Positions 1-10,006 of a stretch of DNA of 64,000 bases are shown piece by piece. Location of the stretch: the NCBI RefSeq assembly GCF_051401765.1, contig NC_135071.1, forward strand, positions 5,558,961-5,622,960. Direction: 5' to 3'. Source of the DNA: Calliopsis andreniformis. Its lineage: Eukaryota > Arthropoda > Insecta > Hymenoptera > Andrenidae. A model generated the notes under the pieces. It made no database searches. It was given only the letters and a program-made list of their open reading frames with translations, and was not told the DNA's origin. The translations under genes were made by a program, and so were the position numbers. Position 1 is the stretch's first letter. Every line of letters starts with the position of its first letter.

Positions 1-55
1 TGTCGTATATCGCATCGCTCGCTCCTAACCTAGCGCGTTACCACTTATGTATACA

Positions 56-563
56 TACAGGGTGTCCCGCGTAACACACAAAAAGAAACACAAAATTAAA
101 AAAGTGTTTACATGTCATTTGCATGGTATAAGGGGGAAAATTTATTGGCTATAACAAATTATCTTTTAGATTATTATTTTCAAAGATATGATAATCAAGT
201 TTAGTTTTTTTAAATAGAACTATATACTTTTTTTCAAATCATTTTGTAGTGCGTTTCAAGATAAATTTAACGACATAGAAATTATGTATCTGTTTTCAAA
301 TGGTTTTCGAGATATTGGATACGAAAATTTAGTGTTTTTCGGCACAGGAAAATCTGCTCGAGTAGACAGCACCGCAGGAAATCTCGCCTACGCGTCAAGT
401 GCCACATGCCATACATTGTTCCTTCAAACCAATACGGGAGGGTCTGCTGCAGGAACAGTAGGCCCAAATTCTGGAAATGGTTTTCCTGTGAACCTGACTA
501 TCATATCTTTGAAAATAATAATTTGAAAGATAATTTCATCTAGCCAATAGATTTTTTCCTGTA
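56..563. mobile_element. Palindromic non-autonomous DNA element, CAGGGTGT type, right end shortened
   Basis: The left end reads TA-CAGGGTGTCCC. An inverted repeat pairs about 134-196 with 495-560; both arms share the words AAAATAATAAT, AAGATATGATA and TTGGC. The outer left 75 bp has no partner on the right, so the right terminus (CCTG-TA at 558-563) appears shortened. The motif TAACAAATTAT lies 94 bp inside the left end, the spacing seen in other elements of this window. The short open frames on both strands inside it have no recognisable domain and look like by-products of the palindrome. A TA target duplication fits the Tc1/mariner superfamily; that assignment is inference. Confidence 0.6.
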
Positions 564-573
564 TATGTGTAGA

Positions 574-1596
574 TACAGTAATGTTGCCGACGAGAGCTGT
601 TTCGTCTACACGGACGAGAGCCGCGGTCTATCCCCACTACCTCGTATGATGTGTGCCTCCGTGTAACCAATTCTTGGAACCATCGCTTACGAGCTCGATA
701 CCCCAGAACAAGGCGGCCATAAAAAACAAAGATAGCATTAAGGATTTAAATAGGAAAAATTGAAGTTTCTTATTCGCAGACAGATCTTCACGCACGTAAC
801 ACCAATAAATTCCTTGTGCTCTCCCGATGAAAATGATATTAAACACGACAGGATTCCGATTATTTATAACATACATAAAACTTGATTTATAGAAAGAAAG
901 GTCACGCTCATTTACGTATACAGTAATGTTACAGACGAGAGCCGTGCTCGGGTCTCGTAACGGCTCTTGTCGTGTGAACGAAACGGCCCTCGATCGTATT
1001 ATTACTGTATTTAGAATCCAACGATCCTAATCCAGACCTAACTCAAAATATACATACGCACATACATATATATATTAATATTTCTATTTAAAATTGGTTT
1101 GAGTTTCATTAGTATCTACTTATATATGTAAAATAATATATACTTCTATATTCTATATTCTATGTATATATAAAAAGGATGAATAATATCTAGCGAAATA
1201 ATAAATCGGAAAACGGACAAGTAAGCTCTTTCTACAAATTAAGTTATTAAGTATCTTTATTATAAATAATCGGAATCATGTCGTATGTGATATCATTTTC
1301 TTCGGAAGAGCACAAGGAATCGATTGGTGTTACTTACGTGAAAATCCGTTTGCAAATAAGAAACTTCAATTTTTCCTATTCTTAATCCCTAATGCTATAC
1401 TTGTCTTTTGTAACGTCATTGATTTCGGGCATCGAGCTTGAGCATAGACGGTCGAGCGAAACCCTTTTTTTTTGCTTCTTCGGTCGTGCATCAATTATCT
1501 TGGCGACCGAGAGTAAAGGAAGCCAAATCGACTACCAGTGACGGACGAGAGCCGCGACCAGACCCAAGCGCGGTTCTCGTCTGTAACATTACTGTA
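574..1596. mobile_element. Composite palindromic MITE, copy 1 (TA target site)
   Basis: The element runs from TA-CAGTAATGTTGCCGACGAG to the inverted end CTGTAACATTACTG-TA. It consists of two diverged copies of a roughly 330-bp unit in opposite orientation: 660-880 is repeated inverted at 1250-1440 (shared words AATCATGTCGT, CACAAGGAATCGA, GAAACTTCAATTTTTCC). A third terminus-like hairpin, GACGAGAGCCG paired with CGGCTCTTGTC, sits in the centre at about 918-1008, followed by about 230 bp of AT-rich DNA (1010-1240) that copy 2 lacks. It matches the 6397-7160 element in reverse orientation. No transposase is present. Confidence 0.8.
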
Positions 1597-1719
1597 TATG
1601 TATACGTATACTTATGTACACGCACACATATGCGTGATCTTCATATTAATATAAAAACGATATTTGGAAAAAGTGTCTATCTCGAGAAAGGCATCGACGT
1701 GGACAATCAATGAATAATA

Positions 1720-1807
1720 TGAATGTAGTGGTATTTAGAATGTGACACTTGTAAAAGTTATACACATACAAATAACATGTGTCGTTTGATAAATACCACT
1801 ACATTCA
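1720..1807. repeat. Short hairpin with 18-bp perfect arms
   Basis: TGAATGTAGTGGTATTTA at 1720-1737 is the exact inverse complement of 1790-1807. After a mismatched stretch the arms pair again at GACAC, leaving a loop of about 40 nt. The size could suit a very small MITE or a microRNA-like precursor; nothing else in the sequence decides between these. Confidence 0.6.
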
Positions 1808-2768
1808 CACGATTCGGTGCTATATTGAATCACAGAAAATATCTTAGCAATCGGAAACGTCGCGCGTGGCTCGTGCCGCTTGCAGGGATTTGAACAGTTG
1901 AATGTGGCGTTTCAAGAGTGAGAGAGTAAGACTCATATTCGCACTTTCTCTACTTTCCGCAAATGTCCGAAGTCGGTCGCGAAGCGTCGAGTTCACGTAC
2001 ACATAGCTCGTATAGTAGTGTGTGCAGTAGAGGGGGAAATTTTCTAAGCTACCTCCCGAATTCGAAATCATAGAAAGGCTCCATCTTGCGTTCATCAAGC
2101 AGCCACGTGTCTGTGGATAATACTATTTCTGTAACGAAAACTGTAATAGCAGATACCTACCTGGCAATTTCGAAATGTCACGTGACTACCGTACCCCCTT
2201 AAGCCCGCAATTTTTGAATGTTTACATAAGAGTAATAATTAATAACTACATTGCGGATTTTATTCATTTATGTCAAAATATACAAAATATGAAGAATATA
2301 AATCAAGTTGCAATATTTAGAACATAAGACATACGGTTATTGAAGTTTTATTCTTCTATTAAGTTTCTTGAAAATTTTAATTCAAATAAAAATTCACAGT
2401 CTGATATTAACTTTAAAATTATATTATAAATATATTTGACACAATAACACAGAAGAAAGGAATACAATAAAACAATGCAAAATGCAAAGTACATACAGCT
2501 AGGGCAGTAAAGACTTTGTTGAGATTATAAAATTTTGAATTTTATGTATTAGTATAATTAACTATACTACTTACATAAATAATAACTATACTCTACGTAT
2601 CAGTTATTGAAATATTAAATTTTAAAAACTTTTAATGTATTAAGCTATTAAACAATACAATTTTCTAACGATTTGAACTATTAAACTATAAAAACTTCTT
2701 AATGTACATATATATACTAATGTATATAACTAAAAAATATCATGGTACTAACAAACAATATTTTTTAT
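1808..2768. other. No gene seen; AT-rich spacer
   Basis: A moderately GC-rich stretch (about 1840-2100) has a minus-strand open frame of 84 residues without any recognised motif. The rest is very AT-rich. I see no RNA gene, splice site pair or repeat that I can support here. Confidence 0.5.
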
Positions 2769-3031
2769 TGTTAAAGATTTATAATTTCAACAGGAAAGAG
2801 TTTAAGTAAAAAGGAAAAAAACTTTTAATTGTTAACACTTTGCATAGTTTTTCTTTTCTCTGTTCACAACAACTAAACATTTACTGTCTGTATTTTATTT
2901 GATTACATCAGATAACTCTCTGGTACGCACATCTCTTAGACATTAAAAAAGAAGTACCGATAACGGAAGAAAGTTCGCACGTCATTAGGGAGAAGTGACG
3001 TCACACAATTCCTGATCACGTTTTATTTAAT
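2769..3031 (-). repeat. Copia element A, 3' LTR (empty-site copy)
   Basis: This stretch is repeated in direct orientation at 6214-7235, apart from the inserted MITE there. It begins on the plus strand with TGTTAAAG, which is the LTR end (CTTTAACA) in element orientation. The outer edge is inferred from where the two copies diverge, after ATTTAAT; a canonical TG start is not evident, so that border is uncertain by a few bases. It preserves the uninterrupted sequence AAGTACCGATAACGG that identifies the MITE insertion point in the other LTR. Between the two LTRs there are only scattered substitutions and short indels. Confidence 0.8.
2996..3003. promoter_or_regulatory. CRE-like palindrome TGACGTCA in Copia LTR
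   Basis: TGACGTCA is the canonical binding site of CREB/ATF bZIP factors. The same octamer lies at 7200-7207 in the other LTR, so both copies kept it while neighbouring bases changed. It lies close to the presumed 5' side of U3. Function is inferred from the motif only. Confidence 0.4.
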
Positions 3032-3033
3032 TA

Positions 3034-3043
3034 CTCCTCCTCG
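3034..3043 (-). other. Polypurine tract of Copia element A
   Basis: In element orientation this reads CGAGGAGGAG and directly precedes the 3' LTR. A purine run here is what plus-strand DNA priming requires in LTR retrotransposons. Confidence 0.65.
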
Positions 3044-3107
3044 ATTTCATACGTGCTACTACAAGTAGCACATGAAATCGTTCCATATTAACGTTTAATA
3101 TTAACGT

Positions 3108-4586
3108 TTACGCAATCTTAATATTTTCATCTGAGCTAACATAATCAATTTCAATAATTTTCTTTTCTATCAAATCCTTTAGAAAATGTATTCTTATGAC
3201 AATGTGTTTACTTCATTTCGAATTTTCGTGGTTCTTCGACATAAATATTGCACTCTTATTATCACAATATAACTTTGAATCTGTATTCATTTTAAAGTTT
3301 GAGATGACGCATTTAACACTAATAATATCCTGTACTACGATAGTAGCTGCTATAAGCTCTGTTTCAGCTGAAGATAACACAATGCAATTTTGTTTCTTTG
3401 AATGCCACGTTATTGTATTATTACTATATAATATTATACCACCATTTACGCTCTTTCTATCCTTTTTATCTGACGCCCAATCTGTGTCTGTATATGCTTC
3501 AATTTTCCTATTTCCTTTCTTATGTATTAATCCTATCAGCTTTGTTTGTTTCAAATATCGTAACACGCGTTTTGCTGCTTTCCAAGTTTGATTGATCGGT
3601 CTATCTAAAGCCCTACTTAAATAAGACACCGCATACATAATATCAAGTCGTGTAGTTATAGCTACGTACATTAGGCTTCCTATTAGCCTACGATAAGGAA
3701 CATAATCATTCTGTTCTTCTTCTTCTATATTAAATCCTACCTCCATTGGTGTATTTATACCTCTACATTCATCCATTTCAAAAATTCGTAACACCTTATC
3801 TATTAATTGAGATTGTGTTATTTTATACATTTCTTTTTCTATTTTTATTTCTATTCCTAAGAATCTTTGTACGTCACCTAAATCTTTGACTTTAAATTCT
3901 ACCTGTAACAAACTTATTAGATTTTGTACTTCTCGTTCATTGCCAGTTATTAATATATCATCTACATACACTATCATTTATACATTATTATTATTATAGT
4001 ATAAACAACAATCATACTTTGATCTAACAAAATTATTTTTAATTGCAAAGGTACTAAAGCTAGTATTTCATACCTGTGGTAACTCTCTTAAGCCGTATAG
4101 AGCCTTATTTAATTTTAATACTTCAGATTTTACCTCTAAACCCTTTGGTGGTTTTATATATACATCTGTTTCCAAAGTTCCATTTAAAAATGCTGCAGGG
4201 ATGTCAAGTTGTCTAACCGGCCAGTTGTTTTCTAATGTGCAGATCAACATTATTCTTACACTTGACATTCGCGCGACTGGAGCATACCATGAATTAAGAT
4301 AATTCTCCTTCTCCATCTGAAATCCCTTTGCTACGATTCGAGCTTTCTTAGTTCCATCTTCCTTAGTTCGAAATACCCATTTAGTATCGATAGCTTTCTT
4401 CCCATTTGGTAAATTTGATGCACTCCAAGTATTTAACTCTCTGTGTGTATTTAACTCTTTTTCTATTGCTGCTTTCCAACCTCTATGATTTACTGCTTTG
4501 TCATATGTTTTAGGATCTTTGTCTCCTGCGAATAAGCAGTACGTTTGATATATTTCATATTCATTTAGATGCTTTGGAATCTTCAC
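3108..4586 (-). pseudogene. Copia element A, reverse transcriptase and RNase H (broken)
   Basis: One reading frame covers the Ty1/Copia reverse transcriptase and RNase H, interrupted only by in-frame stops. It opens with the conserved WKAAIEKELN and TKWVFRTKEDG blocks, continues through ARMSSVRIML, DIPAAFLNG and KALYGLRE, and reaches the catalytic YVDD box (about 3957-3968). RNase H follows with TDTDWASD and SSAETELIA. A TGA at about 4065 stands where a Trp codon is expected, a TAA precedes YVDD, and a TGA at about 3210 interrupts the final block, which is still readable as SKHIVIRIHFLKDL. The frame ends at 3108, short of the usual ADIFTK end. The element is dead, but the breaks are point changes. 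Confidence 0.9.
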
Positions 4587-4589
4587 TTT

Positions 4590-5554
4590 TCATCCTGTTC
4601 GTGTTGTTGTACTTTGCTTTGTCACCAAATCCATCTGTTTATTGGCAGTGTCTTCATCATCTTCCTTATTAGTTGTAACATCTCTTTGTTTATCTTCACC
4701 GTCTTCTTTATTCAATGGTTCTTCAAGTAGTACAAGAATATCCTTGGCTTCATGAGCCATTCGTTCTTCATTAAACATTACATTTCTTGAACATACGCAT
4801 TTGTTTTCGTTCGCATGCCACAGTCTATATCCAGCTCCTTGATATTCTATCATTGCCAAAGCTTCTGCTCTTGCATCAAGTTTATTTCCTCTTGGTAATT
4901 TTACAGCCCATGCTACACATCCAAAAACTCGAAGTTTAGATAAGTCGTTTATTCCATACCACAATTTTGCTGGTGGTATTCCATTATTCGCTGCTGTGGG
5001 TGATCTATTTAATTCATATGCAGAGCATCTTAATGCTTCTCCCCATAATTCCTTTGGAACCTTTGATTCTATTAGTTTTGTCCTTACTTTGTCCAATAAA
5101 GTACGATTCATTTGTTCAGCAGTACCGTTCTGCTGTGGTGTATAGACGTTTGTATACTCAATTTCTATTCCTTTCGATTTGCAGTAACTTTGTGCTTGAC
5201 TTGAATTCTTTTGCATTATCACGTCTTATTCTTTTGTGTTTTTATTAACTCAATAAAGTCTATTACATTTTATGCTGCTTCATCCTTAGTATTTAATAAC
5301 TTTACTATTGTAAAATGCGAATAATCGTCTATTAATACTTGGAAGTATTTTTCACCTGTATAGGTTGCAGGTGTTATAGGTCCAGCTATATCGGTGTAAA
5401 TTAGATCACCTATTTGTTGCGATATTTGTGGCTGTACATAGAAAGGTTTTCTTGTTGATTTGCCTTGAATGCAACTATCACACTTTTCTCTGCTGCATGG
5501 TAGGCCCAAAAGTGTTAACCCATTTCTATTCAGATGCCCAATCATCTGTGCCAT
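4590..5554 (-). pseudogene. Copia element A, integrase (frameshifted)
   Basis: Integrase of the Ty1/Copia type. The zinc-binding region is seen as GHLN and CSREKCDSC, then the first catalytic Asp in YTDIAGP and the rve-fold block IDDYSHFTIV. A stop follows at about 5269. The second catalytic Asp is visible in a short stretch reading RRDNAKEF just before 5222, in a different frame from the downstream NGTAEQMNRT block, which carries the catalytic Glu. The C-terminal part includes KLWYGINDLSKLRVFGC and YRLWHANENK. At least one frameshift and one stop break the frame. Its neighbours on the same strand are protease upstream and reverse transcriptase downstream. Confidence 0.88.
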
Positions 5555-6150
5555 ACATTCTTTGTTGATATAGCACTATTGCATTGTTCCTCACCTATTT
5601 TTAGGTTTATTTCTAGTACAAATAGCTTGTTAACTTCTTTGCATTTAAATGTGTATTTTTCATTTTTAATTAAAACTTTATTTATTCCAAATAGTACTGT
5701 ATTACCCTTTTTTGTTAGTTGTGCAACTGATAACAAATTTTGATCCATGCCATCTACTATTAGTGCTTCAAATACTATTTCTTGGTTCTGGCACGTACCT
5801 TTTATTAGCCCTTTTTTCTTTGCTTTCATTACTCCACTATCTGCCACTTTGATGTTTACTTCCTGGTCGAATATTTGTATATTTTGTATATACTTCTCCA
5901 TGGCGCTGGATACCAGGTGTTTCGTTGCCCCAGAGTCCAGTATAAATATATTCATATTGTCTGAAACTGTATAATCATTAATGATTGCAAATGCTATCTC
6001 ATTTTCCTTCCCATTGTCAGCTCTATTTGCAGTTTCCGATATGGACCTAGTTAGTTGTTTTTCTTCCAGAAGACAACCCACTCTAAATTTCCAATTATTG
6101 AAATTTCCTGAGGCAAGGTGGGACAGGTTTACGTGTTGACTAGTTATCAT
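5542..6150 (-). pseudogene. Copia element A, gag remnant fused to protease
   Basis: The 202-residue frame starts with a gag-like N-terminus (LASGNFNNWKFRVGCLLEEK, residues 12-31) and then jumps within about 40 residues to the aspartic protease motif DSGATKHLV (residues 72-80). The zinc knuckle and most of gag are therefore missing, which indicates an internal deletion of several hundred bases. The frame ends in VWHR, the start of the GAG-pre-integrase block, whose continuation (IGHLN) is in another frame. It lies immediately downstream of the primer-binding site and 5' LTR, as expected. Confidence 0.85.
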
Positions 6151-6200
6151 TTTTCAAATATTCTTTATGTTTCTGCTGTTTAATTATTAAACACGTGGTT

Positions 6201-6213
6201 TGGGCCCATAACC
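6201..6213 (-). other. Copia primer-binding site complementary to initiator tRNA anticodon arm
   Basis: The plus strand reads TGGGCCCATAACC directly next to the LTR end. This string is identical to the anticodon stem-loop of eukaryotic initiator methionine tRNA. Drosophila copia is known to prime from a fragment of that tRNA cleaved in the anticodon loop rather than from its 3' end, so the match and its position fit the Copia lineage. Confidence 0.8.
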
Positions 6214-6396
6214 TGTTAAAGATTTATAATTTCAACAGGAAAGAGTTTAAATAAAAAAAAAACTTTTAATTGTTAACACTTTGCATAGTTTTTCTTTTCT
6301 CTGTTCACAACAACCAAACATTTACTGTCTTGTATTTTATTTGATTAAATCAGATAACTCTCTGGCACGCACATTTCTTAGACATTAAAAAATAAG

Positions 6397-7160
6397 TACA
6401 GTAATGTTGCGGACGAGAGCCGCTCTTGGGTCTGGTCGCGGCTCTCGTCCGTGACTGGTAGTCCATTTGGCTTCCTTTGTTCTCGGTCGTCGAGATAATT
6501 GTTACACGACCGGAGAAGCAAAAAAAAGGATTTCGCTCGACCGTCGATGCTCGAGCTTGATGCCCGAAATCAATGACATTATAAAAAACAAGGATAGTAT
6601 TAGGGATTTAAATAGGAAAAATTGAAGTTTCTTATTTGCAAACGGATTTTCACGCAAGTAACACCAGTCGATTCCTTGTGCTCTCCCGATTAAAATGATA
6701 TCAAATACGACATGATTCCAATTATTTATAATAAAGATATTTAAATAATAAACGTTACATTCTAATATGCTACGGACGAGAGCCGCGCTCGGGTCTGCTC
6801 GTGGCTCTCGTTTGTAACGTTACATACTGTATACATAACGCGGTGAGCATGACCTTTCTTTCTACAAACCAAGTTTTATGTATCTTTGTTAAAAATAATC
6901 GGAATCATGTCGTGTCTGACATCATTTTAATCGGGAGAGCACAAGGAATCGACTGGTGTTACTTGCGTGAAAATCCGTTTGCGAATAAGAAACTTCAATT
7001 TTTCCTATTTAAATCCCTAATGCTATCCTTGTTTTTTATGATCTCCTTGTTCTCGGGCGTCGAGCTCGAACGCGATGGTTCCAAGAATTGGTTTCTCGGC
7101 GGCACGTATCAAACGAGGTAGTGGGGATAGACCGCGGCTCTCGTCCGCAACATTACTGTA
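6397..7160. mobile_element. Composite palindromic MITE, copy 2, inserted in Copia LTR (TA duplication)
   Basis: The other LTR reads AAG-TA-CCG where this copy reads AAG-TA-[CAGTAATG ... CATTACTG]-TA-CCG, which demonstrates a TA target duplication. Terminal inverted repeats of about 27 bp start CAGTAATGTTGCGGACGAG. The left terminus forms a long hairpin (GGACGAGAGCCGC at about 6411 with GCGGCTCTCGTCC at about 6444), and a similar hairpin sits in the middle (about 6772-6815). The two halves are inverted copies of one unit. No coding capacity. Features fit a Tc1/mariner-type MITE mobilised in trans; superfamily assignment rests on the TA site. Confidence 0.88.
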
Positions 7161-7199
7161 CCGGTAACAGAAGGAAGTTCGCACGCTATTAGGGAGAAG

Positions 7200-7207
7200 T
7201 GACGTCA
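7200..7207. promoter_or_regulatory. CRE-like palindrome TGACGTCA in Copia 5' LTR
   Basis: This is the LTR counterpart of the octamer at 2996-3003. It is conserved in both LTR copies. Confidence 0.4.
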
Positions 7208-7236
7208 CACAACTCCTGATCACGTTTTATTTAATA

Positions 7237-8445
7237 TACAGGGTGTTTCTAAATTCGTGGGAAAACTCGGAGATGTAGGTAGAAGACAAGAAAATAAACC
7301 GAAAACTTCCTATGCAATATTCTCGGATACGCTTAGTTTGTTAGTTATACGCGATTTTATATTTCGTAAAATACCGATGTAACAGTGACCCATCCCCTTT
7401 AAGGTTAGTGTCCGGGCTTCGACGAGGCCTCGAGCTTTTAAAGATCTGGGCATTTCTGGGCCTAAGTGAGCCTCTGGCGACTCGCAACGCGTGTAGAGAG
7501 ATACTTCATCGAATGGGAAAGCATACTTTCTAATTGAAAATACTATTGATATTTATCTACGATTAAGGGGTTGCTTTGGCATTTTTAGAAAGTCGAAAAT
7601 TTTGCTTTCTCATAAAGGGATATCTTGAACCTGTTTAAATAACGTGGAAAAGATTTCATACTAAAATATTAAAAATCCGACTAGAGTATTAAAGAAGAAC
7701 GTTGTGTGTGAATAATAACGACTTACCACATGTTTATAATCGATGTTCGAAATGCCCTCCACCCTCACGCAAACACATCTCTAATCTTTTCCGAAAGGAT
7801 TCCTGAATTTTCAGAAATATTTCCGGATTCGAAGATATTTCTCCATTCAAACCGAATTTCATTTTTAATATTTTAGTATGAAATCTTTTCCACGTTATTT
7901 AAATAGGTTCAAGATATCCCTTTATGAGAAAGCAAAATTTTCGACTTTCCAAAAATGTCAAAGCAACCCCTTAACACGTTGCGTGCGGGGGTAAAAAAAT
8001 GGTCGAAAAAGTTTTGTCCGATTGTATGCTAGCGCGCGGCAGCACCGCCGGGTCAATACTTCTCCGGGGAAACGCGCTCAACTCGATAGATCTACTCTGT
8101 CGCGCGTCGAACGTGTTAATTGTAGATAAATATCAATGGTATTTTCAATTAGAAAGTATGCTTTCCCATTCGATGAGATATCTCTCGACACGCGTTGCGA
8201 GTCGCCAGAAGCTCACTTCGGCCCAGAAATGCTTAGACCTTTAAAAGCTCGAGGCCTCATCGAAGCCCGGACACTGACCTTAAAGGAGATGGGTCACTGT
8301 TACATTAGTATTTTACGAAATATAAAATCGCGTATAACTAACAAACTAAGCGTTTCCGAGAATATTGCATAGGAAGTTTTCGGTTTATTTTCTTGTCTTC
8401 TACCTACATCTCCGAGTTTTCCCACGAATTTAGAAGCACCCTGTA
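7237..8445. mobile_element. Long palindromic element, CAGGGTGT type, at the Copia LTR edge
   Basis: Begins TA-CAGGGTGTTTCTAAATTC and ends with the inverted GAATTTAGAAGCACCCTG-TA. Arms of roughly 440 bp (7239-7680 and 7855-8443) are inverted copies around a central spacer; shared words include AAATAAACCGAAAACTTCC, TATTTCGTAAAATA and GGGAAAGCATACTTTC. TATA is present on both sides, so the duplication is TA or TATA. The motif GCTTAGTTTGTTAGTTATA starts 92 bp from the left end. The right arm carries an extra 141-bp insertion (7975-8115). No transposase is encoded; open frames at 7999-8372 follow from the arms. Confidence 0.85.
7971..8119. mobile_element. 141-bp piggyBac-like MITE flanked by TTAA
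   Basis: The left arm of the surrounding palindrome reads (in complement) CAACCCC-TTAA-TCGTAGATA. The right arm reads CAACCCC-TTAA-[CACGTTGCGTGCGG ... CGTCGAACGTG]-TTAA-TTGTAGATA. The empty site is thus preserved within the same element, and the TTAA duplication is direct evidence of piggyBac-type insertion. Terminal inverted repeats are short: CACGTT followed by a GC-rich stretch at each end. Confidence 0.85.
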
Positions 8446-9388
8446 TATGTTGTGATAGTTGTATAATAACTTACTTTAACTTGCAATCTTTATAAAGTTT
8501 CAAAGTCATGTAACCCCTTAATTATTTTCTGTAAACATAATTTTATGTAAATAGTAATAATAAATAAACATAATGATTATAGTATATAAACAAGCTAAAT
8601 GAGAGCACCTACATACTTGTCTTGTTTCTTATTACACAATGTAATTTAACAATGAAAAGAACTTTTCCCAGTCATTCTTTATACGAGATTTCAATGTCAC
8701 TGATACTTTTGAAACGAGATTCTATATTTTTTTCTATATTCTTCTAGAGGATATCTATAAAAATATATTTAACTTTCTTAATACGCGTAACGTTTGAATT
8801 ATTTAATCGCAAGATGATTTGTTACAAATAACGCTCTGATCTTTTAAATAGAACTGGAAAAAATCCGTTAGATTATTGTGTATAATAATAAACAATTTTA
8901 AAATTTATATATGGTCCTCTGATTCAATTCGTTTGAATAAATTTGTAAGAAATTGTATTGAAATTTACTTCGGAAAAATAGGAAGAAAAATAGGAAGAAT
9001 AAGAAATGTGTTCCTTAGACGACGGTTTTGGGGTAAGTGCCGTGGGGTTCATCACAGATCACAGTCCTCTTACCAAAAGGCATAGCCTTCCCCACTCTGT
9101 GGCCAGATCCTTTAGGAACAATATTCCCATTTTTTAGCAATACGGTGTCGGGCCGCTTGCCTTCTCTAAACACTCGCTCTTTTTCCAAACAGTCACACAA
9201 CACCCGATAGCTGGGAGGCCAAACGTAGCCACCAGCCATCAGTCGCCAACGGGACTGTTTAATCTCATGTACCCTCAATTAGCTACACGCAGATTAACAA
9301 TAAGACCCTATCATAAATCCCTCAAAGACACGTTTTGGTTCAGCTAACCGTCCGAAACTCATATATTATATGAAATCAAATATTTACG
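8446..9388. other. Spacer with one unrecognised minus-strand open frame
   Basis: 8446-9000 is AT-rich and shows nothing I can support. A GC-richer patch at 9015-9278 has an open minus-strand frame of 87 residues, including VPKGSGHRVGKAMPFGKRTV. I do not recognise it; it could be a transposon fragment. No flanking splice sites or repeat ends were found. Confidence 0.4.
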
Positions 9389-9430
9389 TTTATATTTATA
9401 TTTATATTTATATTTATATTTATATTTATA
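9389..9430. repeat. TATATT hexanucleotide microsatellite
   Basis: About seven tandem units of TATATT, nearly perfect, ending in a degenerate TATACTTATATATA stretch. Confidence 0.9.
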
Positions 9431-9535
9431 CTTATATATAATGTTATGTATGTGTATGGCCCTGCCGACTCTTGGTAGGGATCCGCGAGCTGAAGCTCGC
9501 GAGCCTCGTAGTCAGTCCTTTACCAACCGCACGAC
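9389..9535 (-). repeat. Possible tRNA-derived SINE fragment with TATATT-repeat tail
   Basis: On the minus strand, 9535-9459 reads like a decayed tRNA head: GCGGTTGGTAAAGGACT then GACTACGAG, followed by GCTCGCGGATCCC, which resembles a B-box/T-arm with extra bases. After a short body it runs into a hexanucleotide repeat (TATATT, plus-strand 9389-9430). A tRNA-like head followed by a simple-sequence tail is the usual SINE layout. No target duplication was identified, and the tRNA likeness is partial. Confidence 0.35.
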
Positions 9536-9896
9536 CATCACAATAATGTGGAGACAAAAGTAACGACGTGACTATATGTATAACTTTTGTAACGACCCAC
9601 GGTCTCCCTCTCACTCTATCCATTTCTATCTCACTCTATCTATTACTATCTCTCTCTATCTATTACCATCTCTCTCTATATTTGTATCCTTCTAATACTT
9701 TATTATTATATTATTGCGTATTCTATTATCCTAATACTAATTAATATTTTTGTACCTTATTTTTATATCATATATTATAAGTTCCAATTATATTTTAACA
9801 TAAACACAACATATATCGTACGTTTTCATTTACGACTAGAATAAGACCTCCATTATAAAATAAGACACTACGCATGCGCGACCTCCGACTAGCGGG

Positions 9897-9903
9897 TATA
9901 TAA
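9897..9903 (+). promoter_or_regulatory. TATA box of the 1.3-kb LTR
   Basis: TATATAA is followed about 25-30 bp downstream by the likely start region, and then by the hairpin modules at 10007-10460. Confidence 0.5.
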
Positions 9904-10006
9904 GGAGCTGCGAAAGCAGCAAGAGACACACGTCCTCCTGGCATCAGGTTCCGAACAGACGAAGATCTTGAAGGCAGCTGATATACTCGTCCAGTGAGAT
10001 CGAGAC

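Larger units (their letters stand above)
6214..7235 (-). repeat. Copia element A, 5' LTR, interrupted by a MITE
   Basis: LTR sequence at 6214-6398 and 7159-7235 matches 2769-3031. It shares TTAAAGATTTATAATTTC, TTCACAACAAC and GTGACGTCACACAA with the other LTR. Between the two parts lies a 760-bp MITE in a TA dinucleotide. The outer edge abuts another palindromic element at 7237, so the original target duplication cannot be read. Confidence 0.85.

Noticed and set aside
3196..3591. Plus-strand frame of 131 residues with hydrophobic stretches
   Set aside because: It is the antisense of the Copia RNase H region.
9015..9278. Minus-strand frame with VPKGSGHRVGKAMPFGKRTV
   Set aside because: No family recognised, no repeat ends or splice sites; reported only within the spacer entry.
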